Assembly (NCBI GenBank): GCA_030220185.1
Contig: JASPKZ010007303.1
Coordinates: 682,001 to 746,000 of the forward strand
Direction of reading: 5' to 3'
From: Diploptera punctata
Taxonomy: Eukaryota > Arthropoda > Insecta > Blattodea > Blaberidae
Length of the DNA: 64,000 nucleotides
Below, piece by piece: positions 9,896 to 19,704 of the stretch (its first letter is position 1; every line of letters begins with the position of its first letter). Both the position numbers and the translations under genes were made by a program. Under the pieces are notes generated by a model. That model saw nothing but the letters and a program-made list of their open reading frames with translations, did not search any database and had not been told where the DNA came from.

Positions 9896-10159
9896 CTATA
9901 AAGTAGAAATTTTGTAAAGATGGTTTCTTAAAATTGAAATTGATGCTCTAATGGCGGCGATGGCAATTTTAGAAAGATACACCCTGTCCAAATCTAAGGA
10001 ATTCCAAAATTTAGCTAAGAATCCTGGTATAGTACATCTTGTCCCGATCATCAATCCTGTGACTGTTATACCATCTAGTTGGTATTTATTTTTGTAATAG
10101 TCAACTGTTGGCTCATATATGGCTTTCTTTTCATAGTAAATTTCCTCAGGTTGTCTCAA
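9896..10159 (-). pseudogene. 87-aa open retroelement-like segment (right arm)
   Basis: An open frame including GLMIGTRCTIPGFLAKFWNS and IAIAAIRASISILRNHLY. The pattern G-x-R-x-TIP-x-F then A-x(2)-AS-x-ILRNHLY recalls, from memory, a segment often seen in insect retroelement-derived proteins, downstream of a reverse transcriptase. No catalytic residue can be named. It is a fragment with no partners; the left arm holds a frameshifted copy. Confidence 0.5.
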
Positions 10160-10216
10160 TACTTACAAAATACGAGTATGCAATAAGCATATTTTTACAG
10201 TAGGCCTATGTGAACT

Positions 10217-10565
10217 GCCATCTATGGTACCCTATCCTCTGTTATTCTTTGCAGATGCTGTTTCCAATTGTTCCTGTGCCTTTCTATTTGTTTAAGAAGT
10301 GGTTGTTCTTTTAATTGCTCTCTAATATTCTCATTTCTAATATGTTTTTCTCTTGTACAACCTTTCACAGCCCATAGAAAGCTCATTTCCGCTGCCTGAA
10401 TTTTATTTTATTTTTTTCTTCTCCCTTCAGGACCCGGGCCTCACTTCCATACATCACCATTGGTAGTGTCATCGTTGAGTAAAATCTTAGCTGCGTTCAC
10501 TTTCTTACTTTGTTCCTCAGTGTTCGTTTGATTGTTCCACAAATATGTTGAAATTTCTGCATTTT

Positions 10566-10637
<72 letters not shown>

Positions 10638-10862
10638 ATTCTTCGTAAGTTATATCGCAGCCCAAATACTGGAAGTGTGAAACCAGTTCTAACACTTTAT
10701 CTTCTATTACAATCCTTGTTCTTACTGGGTACCTTCCATGAAACGCCATTACTTTGGTTTTTAATTTCGAAATTATCATATTATATTTCTTACATGAATT
10801 ACATAATTGATAGACTGCTTTTTTAGGCTGTCCTCTCTGTAAAAAAAATAACGTATACAACA
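10217..10862 (-). mobile_element. LINE-K reverse transcriptase 3' region, decayed
   Basis: Read on the minus strand: KVMAFHGRYPVRTRIVIE and HFQYLGCDITYEE (10636-10863), then, past an (AT)n expansion, an ICGTIKRTLRNK-like and a YGSEA-like block. This is the region just after motif C in LINE ORF2. A dinucleotide array at 10566-10633 interrupts it, and frames are broken. Confidence 0.78.
10566..10633. repeat. (AT)n microsatellite inside LINE-K
   Basis: About 34 AT units with one break near 10603. It sits in LINE coding sequence, so it expanded after insertion. Confidence 0.95.
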
Positions 10863-10889
10863 TATTACCCTACGTACCTTAGGGTCAGG

Positions 10890-11362
10890 CTAACAAACGG
10901 GGGGGGCGGCATCGGTGCACAAAAAAAGTTGCTTTTTGGACGTTTAAATGGCTTACGCAGCTTGAACCATAACAAATGTACATAGATATGAATATCTAAA
11001 AAAAAATACAAAAACGTCCGCGACACATCTTTTACGGATAACTCACAATAACTATTTTTGTCTTTCAGCTCATTGATGCCAACAAGATCGGGATGAGTAG
11101 ATTCCCGGGCAAGCGTACTAGCGCACGGCGGGTGTACTTTTACGGATAACTGACTAACCAATTTTGACTTTCGACTCATTTATGTCAAGAAGACCAGGAT
11201 AAATGGATTCCCTGGCAGCGCCGGGTAAAGAGTAGGGTGTACCTAAACATAATTACGATATAAATTTATAATTATTTTTCTTTTTTCAGCCATTTAATTA
11301 AACATAAAAACACATTTAATTTATTTAGGCGTAGAAACGCACACCGGGTATCTGCTAGTATA
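10890..11362 (+). mobile_element. non-autonomous Helitron-like element
   Basis: The 3' end reads ACACCGGGTATCTGCTAG followed by T, matching the CTAG-then-T terminus of many arthropod Helitrons. The last part (TTTATTTAGGCGTAGAAACGC) is shared with the ends at 25542 (minus), 59482 and, weakly, 18798. It contains two related internal units (GGATAACTCACAATAACTA.. and GGATAACTGACTAACCA..). The 5' boundary is approximate. The 104-codon minus frame inside is not conserved in the other copy. Confidence 0.65.
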
Positions 11363-11436
11363 AAATAAATATTAATCCAACTTGTGTTATGTTTCCTAGA
11401 ACTGTTAAGAGGTATTGTTGGTTTAGTGCATATTAA

Positions 11437-12010
11437 ATATTTTTTGCGCGATAGTGCGTTTTGTCGTACTTACAGCAATGGCGACCATGATCGAAAGTTC
11501 AACTTCCTACATTTCTGGGTTGCCAACCTAAATAACTATACTGTAATATTACATGTATACCCACGTGCGGGAAGTAAAACCACTGCCCTCTATATATACT
11601 ACGTACAATGTATATACAAAAATATCCAGAAGGTAGTGTTAATATACATTATACGACAGAAATCACTGCATTTTAAATGAACTGAACTTTATTTGAAACA
11701 ATATAAAACAATAAATACGTACTTGCTGCCATTTTATCAGTAATAATGGTCTCACGGCCTCCTGTACTTTCAACTAATAAACATTGTCCACACTGTTAAC
11801 GTTAGTCAATTGTTTATAATGAACGCACATATTTCCAACAAAGATTTTATTATTTTACTACTATTTATTATTTTGAAAACATCATCGCGCAAAAAGTACA
11901 CCGCACGTTTGTGAAGTGATTTACAGAATCTCGGAAATTAAAAATCTCGCTATCGCTCGGTTTTTAAACATTTTCCTCGATTCTATAATACCATTTCCCA
12001 ACCTTGCATC
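11437..12010 (+). repeat. R1 repeat copy 2 (uninterrupted)
   Basis: Starts at TTTTTTGCGCGATAGTGCG and contains CTGTAATATTACATG near 11541, the intact version of the LINE-A target in copy 1. Homology with copy 3 continues past the inverted GCGCAAAAA to TCCTCGATTCT. Confidence 0.75.
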
Positions 12011-12529
12011 ATACTATATTATTAAACAATTCCGTGACATTTCAACAGTTGTACAAAAATTTCTCATCGAAACTGAAATAAAATGAAGAAACGAAATCAA
12101 AACGTGTTATCGACTGGCGACCTCCCGAGTCTCAACCGCAATTTACACCAATCATAAGCTATTAGACAGAACGAAGAGCCATTAAATGTAACCTAAGACA
12201 ACAAAGAAACTGAAGGAATACAATAAAGTGGATTTTGACATTAGATTTCACCTTGTTAGAGAGCAATAACGAAACCACGAACATGAACGCAATCGAGAGT
12301 AACATTTCAATTGGCGACTTCATTTGGCCCAGGGACAAGATACTGAATCACTGAATAAGAAATTCCGATGGGCAATAAAATGCGGTTAAGATCTGAACTA
12401 ATATCTGCACAATTAATGACAAGCTATAGCTTTGTTCTCAAATATACACAATTTTAAGATTAAGTCATACTAATTCCTAATTTAAACGAAAGTAATGAAA
12501 TTGTTGACTAAATCATACTCGAGGAACAC
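12011..12529. other. no recognisable feature
   Basis: AT-rich, with no open frame, pol III box or match to other parts of the window that I can support. Confidence 0.5.
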
Positions 12530-12755
12530 AATCTTAAGATTAAAGATAAACACAGAGTAGAACAATTTACATACTTGGGAACCTGCATTTCGAATACAAC
12601 AATGAAATGACAGAAATAAAAAAAAATAATACAGCAAATAAAACATATTTTAGTCTAGAATAGTCAATAGGAAAGTTAAAACAATGAGCCAACCACTTCT
12701 TACATGGCTGTGAGTCCTGGACATTTTCCCAGAAGAGTGCCGATATCGTTATAAG
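12530..12755 (+). mobile_element. LINE-L fragment, decayed
   Basis: The plus-strand frame shows RVEQFTYLGTCISN and, after a frameshift, LHGCESWTFSQKSAD. These match the FxYLGxxI and YGCExW blocks after LINE motif C. It abuts the 3' tail of LINE-C head-on. Confidence 0.7.
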
Positions 12756-12882
12756 ATCATCATCTTCATTCATGGATTAGGTCTGTTGACCCGTTCCGAC
12801 TTCAGCCCATCTCTTTCTAGGTCTGCCCACATCTCGGGTGCCTTTAGGTTTGTATTTTGTTATTTGTTTTGGATATCTATCT

Positions 12883-13470
12883 TCATTCATTCTGTCTATG
12901 TGTTGCTTCCATTTTTTGTCTATATGTATCCATTTTATCAGTTATTGCAAATATTTCAAGTTCCTGTCTTATTTCTGTGTTCTTGATTCTGTCTTCCTTG
13001 GTGCACCCTTTAACAGATCTCAAAAATTTCATTTCTGCCGCCGTTATCCTACTTAGATCTTGTTTTTTATGTATCCAGGCTTCTGAACCATAGAGCAGTA
13101 CCGGTACTGCCAACATTTTATAAAATTTCAATTGGGTCTCTCTTGTTGTTTTGTTATTTAGTGTTCGTTTTATCGTACCACATATTCCCTGGAATTTTGC
13201 TATTTTATTATTTATATCATTATCATAATTAAATGAAATGTCACATCCTAGATAATTGAGATGGTTCACCTGTTCTATGATTTTCTTTCCTATTACTATT
13301 TTGGATCTGATTTGATTTTTCCCTTGGAATGCCATTACCTTAGTTTTTTCTATGGATATTTTGAGATTATATTCTTCACATATATTATGAAGTTTAAAAA
13401 TATTCCTCTGAAGTTCGTCTTCTGTATTTGCTATTATTACCTGGTCATCAGCGTATAATAATGTTTTCAA
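12883..13470 (-). pseudogene. LINE-C reverse transcriptase, motif C to thumb
   Basis: Begins TLLYADDQVIIAN: YADD is RT motif C. Then KTKVMAFQGKNQIRSKIVIG, NYLGCDISFNYDND, YGSEAW, and AAEMKFLRSVKGCTKEDR. At the end the frame shifts away from the expected tail; the copy at 20591 keeps the tail text DRYPKQITKYKPKGTRDVGR. Confidence 0.88.
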
Positions 13471-13525
13471 GTAGTGTGTTTTAACTAATTTTATTCTTTT
13501 ATTTGTTTATTCGTTCCATTTTTTA

Positions 13526-13879
13526 TTATATCATTGATGTATAGGTTAAATAAAACTGGAGAGATACTGCATCCTTGTTTAACTCCTTGATTAGTAGAAT
13601 TTTATTTTTACTTACTTCATTTCTAGTTTTTATAACAAAATTTGTGTTCCAGTACAAACTCTTTATAGCTGCTATTAAGTGTTTCGGAATTCCTTTTTCT
13701 TTTAAAATTGTCCAGAGTTTTCCCCTGTCTACTTTATCAAATGCCTTGACAAAATCAATAAAAGCTATGTGTGTTTCCTTGTTATATTCTCTTCTTTTGT
13801 TTATAAATTCTCTTATCGTAAATATATTATCCATACATGAACGCCCTGGTCTGAATCCACTTTGTTCTTCTGTTAACAT
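13526..13879 (-). pseudogene. LINE-C reverse transcriptase, fingers/palm with motif A
   Basis: EEQSGFRPGRSCMDNIFTIR followed by THIAFIDFVKAFDKVDRGKL: the first aspartate of IDFVKAFD is the RT motif A metal ligand. GIPKHLIAAIKSLY follows. The motif B region (QGD..SP) is not in frame after this. Confidence 0.88.
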
Positions 13880-14082
13880 TACCTCTGCTATTTGTTTTAA
13901 CCTAAATGTTAAGATTCTTGAGTATATTTTATAGCCTGCAGTTAAAATGCTTATTCATCTGTAGTTGTTGCAGTCGTTACGTTCTCCTTTCTTTAAAATA
14001 GATTGTACTATTGCTGTTGTCCATGTTTCTGGTATTGTTGCTTGTTTCCAACATAAATTTAAAAAATGTAATAATCTCAGTT

Positions 14083-14331
14083 TTAAAAAAAATTCCTCCA
14101 TATTTTATTAATTCCGTCTATTCCAGCTACCTTTCTGTTCTTTGTTGTTTTCAGTGCTTCTTCTAATTCTTCCATTGTTATCATATCTATTCCTATCTCA
14201 CACTCATATATGTTATCTTTAGTTATTTTATTTTCATTATACCACAGTTTTTTATAATGTTCTTCCCATTGTTTCTCCTCAATTGCATTGATCTGTATTG
14301 TATCTTTTTCTTGTTTATTTAGATGTTTCAT
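14083..14331 (-). pseudogene. LINE-C linker between endonuclease and RT
   Basis: KQWEEHYKKLWYNE and EELEEALKTTKNRKVAGIDG: the K-N-R-K-A-x-G-x-DG segment is the usual start of the LINE RT domain. Frameshifts lie on both sides. Confidence 0.8.
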
Positions 14332-14896
14332 TACTTTATAGGCTATTTTTTGCTGCCCATGTATATCGTATTCTAGTCTGCTTATATATCTATCCCAACT
14401 GACTTTGTGTGCTTTTTTGATTTCTCTTTTGGCTATTGCACTTTTATGTTTGTAATCAGCTCTTATTCTGGTGTTCTATTCTGTAATATTGTGATAAGCC
14501 TCTTTTTTATTTTATTATCCTCTCTAATTCTTCATTCCATATTCTTAAACCCTTCTTGTTATATATTTTATATTTGTTCCTAATGCCTCATATGCTGCTT
14601 TATCAATGCTTTCTTTTATATTATCCCATTCTCGGTTTATTTCTTCGGAAGTAGGTTTTAATATTAATTGTTCATTTAGCCTATTCTGATACAGATTTTG
14701 TATACTTTTATCTTGTAATAAATGTACTTTGAATGTGGTCTCTTTATTTCTATATTTGTTTTTAGTTTTCTTCCATCTCGCTAATATATTTATTTTTGAG
14801 ATTACTAATAGTGATCTGAATAGATTTCACTTCCTCTAAATACTCTCGTATCTGTTAATAATGATGATGCTTTCTTATTGATTAACACATAATCTA

Positions 14897-15285
14897 TCAG
14901 TGAACGAAAACCTCGTGCTGACCATGTGTATTTGTGAATATCTTTTTTCTTATAAATGTATTTGTTATTTTAAAATCATTAAAAATTGCGAATTGTTTTA
15001 ATTCTTGTCCATTTTTATTTATAACATTTTCTCCATGGATCCCAATTACATTTGCCACTGGTTGATTCCCCACTCTAGCATTAAAGTCTCCTAATAATAT
15101 TATTATGTCGTTCTTGTTTATCTTATTTATTTCCTTTTGTATAGTAGTATAAAATGTTTTTGTTTCTTCATCTCTCCCTTCCTCAGGTGCATATATTGCT
15201 ATAATTGTCATATGTCCTCTATTATGCTTAAATCGCATTGTCATTATTCTTTCGTTAATATCGTTATAAGATAAAAATGAAAAAT
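14897..15285 (-). pseudogene. LINE-C endonuclease domain (partial)
   Basis: HNRGHMTIIAIYAPEEGRDE and DIIILLGDFNARVGNQ are conserved APE-type endonuclease blocks; the LLGDFNARVG aspartate and asparagine are catalytic-site residues in this fold. The domain N-terminus with its first metal-binding glutamate is lost at the truncated 5' end. Confidence 0.85.
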
Positions 15286-15344
15286 TAAAAATGTACCTCT
15301 TGGCAAGTGCCGTCGCCCTCAACTTTCTTGAAAAAAAATATTGT

Positions 15345-15386
15345 TTGGAGGCCTTTCGGAAATTAATTTCCATCATCAGCAGGATG
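15345..15386 (-). ncRNA. hammerhead-ribozyme-like core (candidate)
   Basis: On the minus strand: CTGATGA, T, a GGAAA/TTTCC stem with TTAA loop, then GAAA. The two conserved single-stranded core boxes are exact. The base between CTGATGA and the stem is an extra unpaired T, so the junction is not canonical. Similar but less exact cores sit in the foldbacks at 3709 and 48783. Confidence 0.35.
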
Positions 15387-15479
15387 AGTATTTGCTATTA
15401 GTTGTTGTATCTTAGACGTTGTAGACGTTGATGGTCTTGATGTGTCGTTAGTTAGATGTATTGGTATTGATATGGTTAA

Positions 15480-16444
15480 TACTATCGAGAGAAAGGCATT
15501 ACAAAGGGTGGGCCGAAAAAACTCATATTTTTGTTTCTAAGTTGTAATAGCGCGGAAAAGTTGCGAATTATATAGCAAAAGAAAAGAAAAAATATATCAA
15601 AATCGGTTGACATCTTCCGGTCGCGCAAACGCTCTAAAGTTTGACAAAATATGAAAAAACCTTCATTTTTGAGATTATTTTTTTAAATATTTTAATTAGA
15701 TGTTATCGTAATGTAATAGTTTGTAACGCCTTCATATACAGACTAAAAACATTGGTTTTAATTTGGTTTAGATCAGTTGATATCTTCCGGTCGCGCATAA
15801 GCTCGAAAATTTGCCAAAATAATGAACAAGTTATATTTTTACCAATTTTTGGTATTTGATAAATAACTTCCAGGATATTGATTGTCAGATCCCACAGATA
15901 GACATAAACGTGATCAGCAATACCTACTTGATATTAAAAAAATAAATAAATAATTGCAAAAATGAAGTTTTTTCATATTTTGCCAAACTTCAGAGCCTTT
16001 GCGCGACCGGAAGATGTCAACCGATTTTGATATTTTTTCTTTTATTTTTTTTAGCTATATAATTCGCAACTTTTCCGCGCTATTACAACTTCGAAATAAA
16101 AAAAAAAAGAGTGTTTTCGGCCCACCCTAATGTGGACCCATTACTGAAAACGGTGTATGGAGAATTATAAATAATTCAGAACTTTAACAACAATGCGGAA
16201 TGCCTAATTTAGCCATCGTCTTAAGAGGTTACAATGGGCTGGACTTGTGCATGGAATGTAAGATTTAAAAAAATTCGAAGAAGGTAATGAACGCAACATT
16301 TGACGGGAAAAGATCTCGAGGAAGACCAAAAAGTAGATGGGATGATGCAGTGAAAAAGGACGCTAACCAGATGCTTGGCATCAGGAATTGGAAGTCGGTT
16401 GTGGTGGATAGAGAAGTGTGGAGGAAGAGGATTGGGGCTCGATA
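15480..16444 (+). mobile_element. LINE-H 3' region, split by a 624-bp DNA element
   Basis: Left piece: IERKALQ (about 15482-15504). Right piece resumes GPITENGVWRI (about 16135) and continues to RSRGRPKSRWDDAVKKD and a NWKSVVVDREVWRKR end before a stop near 16444. In LINE ORF2 the text ERKxLRxIxGPxxENGxWR is contiguous, so the intervening DNA is an insertion. Confidence 0.75.
15505..16128. mobile_element. DNA element with ~177-bp terminal inverted repeats
   Basis: Ends AGGGTGGGCCGAAAA; left arm 15505 to about 15680, right arm about 15951 to 16128, near 90% identical when inverted. A partial third copy of the CATCTTCCGGTCGCGCA block lies in the middle (about 15780). No transposase. Superfamily not assigned because the target duplication cannot be fixed from one copy. 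Confidence 0.88.
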
Positions 16445-16539
16445 TGTGCTGTAGCGCCATATGGCGATGAAATCCTAATTAAGAGTAATCTCACTACAAA
16501 CCTTACGGGGTTCATGGAACAGTATGAGATTGAGACTCT

Positions 16540-16690
16540 CACTTTACTAGAATATCGGCACAAGATGTCAGCCGAGTTATCAACCCTGCATGACGGCCGC
16601 ATTTACCTCATAGAGCATAGGAAACTATGTCTGATACTCATTTCCATTCGAGATCCCAGGGTCATAATGCCGCCAGAAGGTTTATTTTAG
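16540..16690 (-). mobile_element. SINE-1 fragment
   Basis: The body block TGTCAGCCG..GTCAGCCCTGCATGACGGCC and the GTGCCGCC-like block are recognisable but more diverged than in other copies; both ends are missing. Confidence 0.7.
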
Positions 16691-16765
16691 ATATTTATTT
16701 TTTTTATTTTACCTGATGGAGTTAAGACTGTAAGGTCTTCTCTTCCACTTCACCAGGGTTAAATT
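16691..16765 (-). mobile_element. LINE-I 3' tail
   Basis: Reverse complement of a conserved 3' hairpin region (GGTGAAGTGGAAGAGAAGACC..CTTAACTCCATCAGGTAAAATAA), also at 47580-47640, with related versions at 19300, 39694, 46085 and 51400. Confidence 0.7.
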
Positions 16766-16819
16766 ATACATATAATAGCAATTATGAATTATGTACATGT
16801 TGATTAATGATACATAGTA

Positions 16820-17128
16820 TATATAAAGTAAAGTGATCCCGCAACAGGCCCGGAGGCCCTTGGGGTAGTGGGAGGTTAAGGCTCCCACTTTTTCTTGACA
16901 ATCGGCACTTTGTGTCAGCCGGGTTGTCAGCCCTGCGTGACGGCCGCCTTTACCCCCAGAATAAGCGTCTGGTACTCATTTCAGTTAGAGGCTGAGTCGA
17001 CCCCAGGGCCATAGTGCCGCCTGAGGGTTTGGGTCAGTTTAAAAATCCTGACCCCAACGGGACTTGAACCCTCGACCCTCTGGCTTGTAGCTCAGTGCAT
17101 TAACCACTACGCTACGGCGTGCCCCCCA
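16820..17128 (-). mobile_element. SINE-1, near full length
   Basis: tRNA-derived head at the right (minus strand: CGTAGCGTAGTGGTTAATGC, A box; GGTTCAAGTCCCG, B box), a body ending GGGATCACTTTAC, and a TAAAG-like tail. AT-rich near-repeats flank it (ATAGTATATATA, ATAATATATATA), a possible target duplication. Confidence 0.9.
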
Positions 17129-17326
17129 TAATATATATAGGCTACACAATATAAAGTTGATAAGGGAAAGAAAGAAAAATAGTAATAACAATAATAGTAA
17201 TAATGTAATATTATAATGATAGTAATAATAATATTAATAATAATATAATAATAAATAACCTATAATTAGTTTAAGTAATTGGATAGGTAAGAAAGTTTAA
17301 AATATAAAGAAATAACAAAAGAATAC

Positions 17327-17626
17327 ATGGAACACTGTTGTATATTATGGTTCAGGTTAGGGGCATTGAATTTTTTAAACATTAGTGACGATCACGATAT
17401 GCGAATATGTCCAATGTGCGGGAGATTTGAAGACGAGATACATATATTAGGCAAATGTAACGATTTAGAATATTGGAGGCATCAGTTATTACCGGAAAGA
17501 TTTTTAAATTCAAATCGTGGAAGATTGGCATGCTACGAGTTACTGGTAAACCCAGAAAATTGGATAAACCTGGATAGATTTCTGGACAAAACGCGGAAAA
17601 TAAGAACAACACTTATTCAGGAATAA
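17327..17626 (+). pseudogene. LINE ORF C-terminal domain with zinc-knuckle-like CCHC
   Basis: A 99-codon open frame with RICPMCGRFEDEIHILGKC: C-x2-C-x8-H-x4-C, the zf-RVT-type knuckle found at the C-terminus of several LINE reverse transcriptases. Then LEYWRHQLLPERF and a leucine-rich end. No RT upstream in frame. The 3' flank to about 17870 looks like a LINE 3' UTR; its CCCGTGCGATCCAT block recurs at 45908. Read as a truncated LINE. Confidence 0.65.
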
Positions 17627-17924
17627 AATAAATATGTTAGCAAATTGCAATGCCATTAATTCTTAATAATTCTACATAACTAAGTTAATGTATAATGTAA
17701 TTGTATTGATATCTAATTGTAATATTATTGTGTGTGTGTGTTTTTTTTACATCTACTTATTGTAACGGACTGTCAACAGCACGTACGGCTTACTGCCCGT
17801 GCGATCCATATTTGTAAATAACATTGTATGTATCTTACTTTTAGTTTGATAAAGTCCGTATGTATGTACATATATTTTCTAAGGAAATATGAAATTACTT
17901 TTGTTTTGAACTATTTTTGAGTCG

Positions 17925-18010
17925 GGCAGTCGTTGATATACGAGGGGAGGGAATTCCAGAGTCGGGTGGCTGAAACAAGGAAGGATGAAGAATAATGAGA
18001 TGTTCGATGT
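17925..18010 (-). mobile_element. LINE C-terminal fragment
   Basis: The reverse complement matches the text at 46560-46640 encoding FLVSATRLWNSLP, typical of LINE tails with an S-x-R-LWNSLP box. Confidence 0.7.
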
Positions 18011-18054
18011 AGAGGAACAGCTAGGTTTAAATTTTATCTCGATCGCGTGATCGT

Positions 18055-18148
18055 GTTGAGGCCAGTTTAAAAATTCTGACTATCGAGGCTTGAACCCCAG
18101 ACTTTCCGGTTTACACCCACGCCTTAATCAACTACGCTATGGCGTGCC
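18055..18148 (-). mobile_element. SINE-1 head fragment
   Basis: Minus strand: a GTAGTTGATTAAGGCGTGG-like A box and a GGTTCAAGCCTCG B box, then TTTTTAAACTGGCC. Diverged. Confidence 0.7.
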
Positions 18149-18424
18149 TGTGTTCTTAATTTGCAGATTAGTTAATCATTTCATCATTTTTCTTTCAGGA
18201 TAAAGTACTTATCGCATTCAAGAATTTCCAGAGCTAGGGCAACGCCAGGTAATCAGCACGGGGTATCTAGAAACCATTAATTCATTTTGAGAATTTTCCT
18301 CATCATTTAGGGGGTTTTTCACTCAACCAATCTCAATTAACATGAGTTAATACAGCATGCATCGCTACATTACGGACCTATAGACTACCAGTTTTTACAA
18401 CACAATCACAAATTTCCCTTAATT

Positions 18425-18705
18425 AAAGTTCTCCATCGTTCTCTGACCTCATGTCTCTTCATCCGTTACACCAAATTCCCTCATTAAAATCTGAATGTTA
18501 TTCTCCCAGGTTGTTTTTGGTCTTCCTTTTCTGCTCTTTCCTTCAATTTTACATGTATTGACCTTTGGTAGTCTTCCATCCTGCATTCTTCTTACGTGTC
18601 CATACCATATTAGCCTTCTGTGTTCAATCTCATCTATTATACTTCTTTATACATTCATCCATTTTCTAATTTCTGTATTTCTAATTCTTTCCAGTCGAGA
18701 TTAAA
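18425..18705 (-). mobile_element. LINE-N 3' region, one long frame with few stops
   Basis: The minus-strand frame reads RLERIRNTEIRKWMNV, then HRRLIWYGHVRRMQDGRLPK and KSRKGRPKTTWENNIQILMR. These are the RLxWxGHVxRM and GRPxxxWxxxI blocks of LINE tails. 5'-truncated at about 18705. Confidence 0.8.
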
Positions 18706-18797
18706 AAAACGTAATAAAAGTATAATTACTTTTCATTTTACTTATTAAACTAAACAAAAAATACATTACATTTATTTAGGCACAGAAGCGCATACCG

Positions 18798-18798
<1 letters not shown>
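18706..18798 (+). mobile_element. Helitron-like 3' end remnant
   Basis: TTACATTTATTTAGGCACAGAAGCGCATACCG matches the last ~45 bases of the Helitron family; the terminal hairpin and CTAG are lost into a TAA microsatellite. Confidence 0.5.

Positions 18799-18862
<64 letters not shown>
18799..18862. repeat. (AAT)n/(ATT)n inverted microsatellite
   Basis: AAT units switch to ATT units near 18815, so the tract can fold on itself. Confidence 0.9.
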
Positions 18863-18863
<1 letters not shown>

Positions 18864-19258
18864 AATCTTCACGGGTTAGGCTTATTTACTAGCCTGCTCC
18901 GGCTCCAAATTGCTGCTGTTTCCATCTTTTCTTTGATCTTCCCAAACTTCTTCTTCCTGGTGGTGAATAGCTGTATGCTGCTTTTGGTATTCTATTCTCA
19001 GCCATCCTTGCCAAGTGTTCTTTCCAGTTTGTTCTGTATTTCTCTATTGTTGTGTTTAATTCCTCTACTTTTAGTTGTCTTATTTCTGTGTTATGTTTTT
19101 TGTCAGTTCTTTGATATCCTGCTATTGGTCTGAGGAATTTCCTTTCAGCAGCTTGTATTCTGGCAGATTGTTGTGTTGTGACTGTCCATGTTTCGGATCC
19201 ATAAGTAATAATAGGCACTACAGTTGTCTTGTATAATTTCATTATAGAGTCTTTCCTG
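18863..19258 (-). mobile_element. LINE-D 3' region
   Basis: The minus-strand frame 18889-19242 encodes MKLYKTTVVPIITYGSETW, then RIQAAERKFLRPIAGYQRTD and SLGRSKKRWKQQQFGAGAG. It abuts another AAT microsatellite at its 5' truncation point. Confidence 0.85.
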
Positions 19259-19299
19259 GCTTTATTTTATAATAATAATAGTAATAATAATAATAATAA

Positions 19300-19375
19300 T
19301 AATAGCTTTATTTTACGTAGCAGAGTTAAGGCCTTAAGGCTAAGGCCTTGTCTGCCACTCAACCAGGTTTTAAAA
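19300..19375 (-). mobile_element. LINE-I 3' tail
   Basis: GCAGAGTTAAGGCC..GGCCTTGTCTGCCACTCAACCAGG is the reverse complement of the self-complementary LINE-I 3' end; it is preceded by (TAA)n on the tail side. Confidence 0.75.
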
Positions 19376-19704
19376 AATAAAAAAAAATTGTCTTACATCT
19401 AAATTACAATAAACCTAAACGATTACATATTATAAAAATACAATTAATATTTATAATGTATTTTGATTTACTCTAGATTAGCTAGTACTTCATAATAATG
19501 TTCTTAATCCAGGATGCCAGTTTTGTAAAGATTTCTCAAACTTACATGAATTACGTACTTGACAGTTTCGATCATAAACATTTGTATATAGGCCTATATT
19601 TAAATGATAATATACCGGTATTTTATTTGTATGTAAATATTAATCTGTTGGATTATTGTTTATGAAGGAAACTGTGTTCTCACTTAATACTAATTTTTAC
19701 TTCC

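Larger units (their letters stand above)
8268..10216. repeat. large inverted duplication, arms ~860-890 bp, spacer ~200 bp
   Basis: The left arm (8268 to about 9158) and right arm (about 9357 to 10216) are reverse complements at very high identity, from AGTTCACATAGGCC at the outer edges to GAGTGTGTGTCTG at the inner edges. Each arm holds, from outside in, a protein-like segment, an AT-rich stretch, a SINE-2 with its target duplication, and (TAA)n. The spacer holds a LINE 3' tail fragment. Arms differ by small indels, the microsatellite lengths, and a roughly 55-base deletion in the right SINE. Confidence 0.92.
12756..15290 (-). mobile_element. LINE-C, longest LINE in the window (endonuclease + RT), pseudogene
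   Basis: Order on the minus strand: AP-type endonuclease (15285-14897), RT N-terminal linker (14331-14083), RT palm motif A (13879-13526), RT motif C and thumb (13470-12883), then a (GAT)n tail at 12756-12770. Parts between the open segments are frameshifted or missing. A second, more truncated LINE-C lies at 20568-21128 with very similar sequence, suggesting recent family activity. The 5' end is cut at about 15290, where unrelated sequence with a hammerhead-like core begins. Confidence 0.9.

Noticed and set aside
10865..11179. 104-codon minus-strand ORF
   Set aside because: It lies within a Helitron-like element and is not kept in the related copy at 25.5-26.3 kb.
13575..13934. 119-codon plus-strand ORF over LINE-C
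   Set aside because: Shadow of the reverse-transcriptase frame on the other strand.
18799..18862. Possible terminator or origin hairpin
   Set aside because: Simple AAT/ATT microsatellite; no further evidence.
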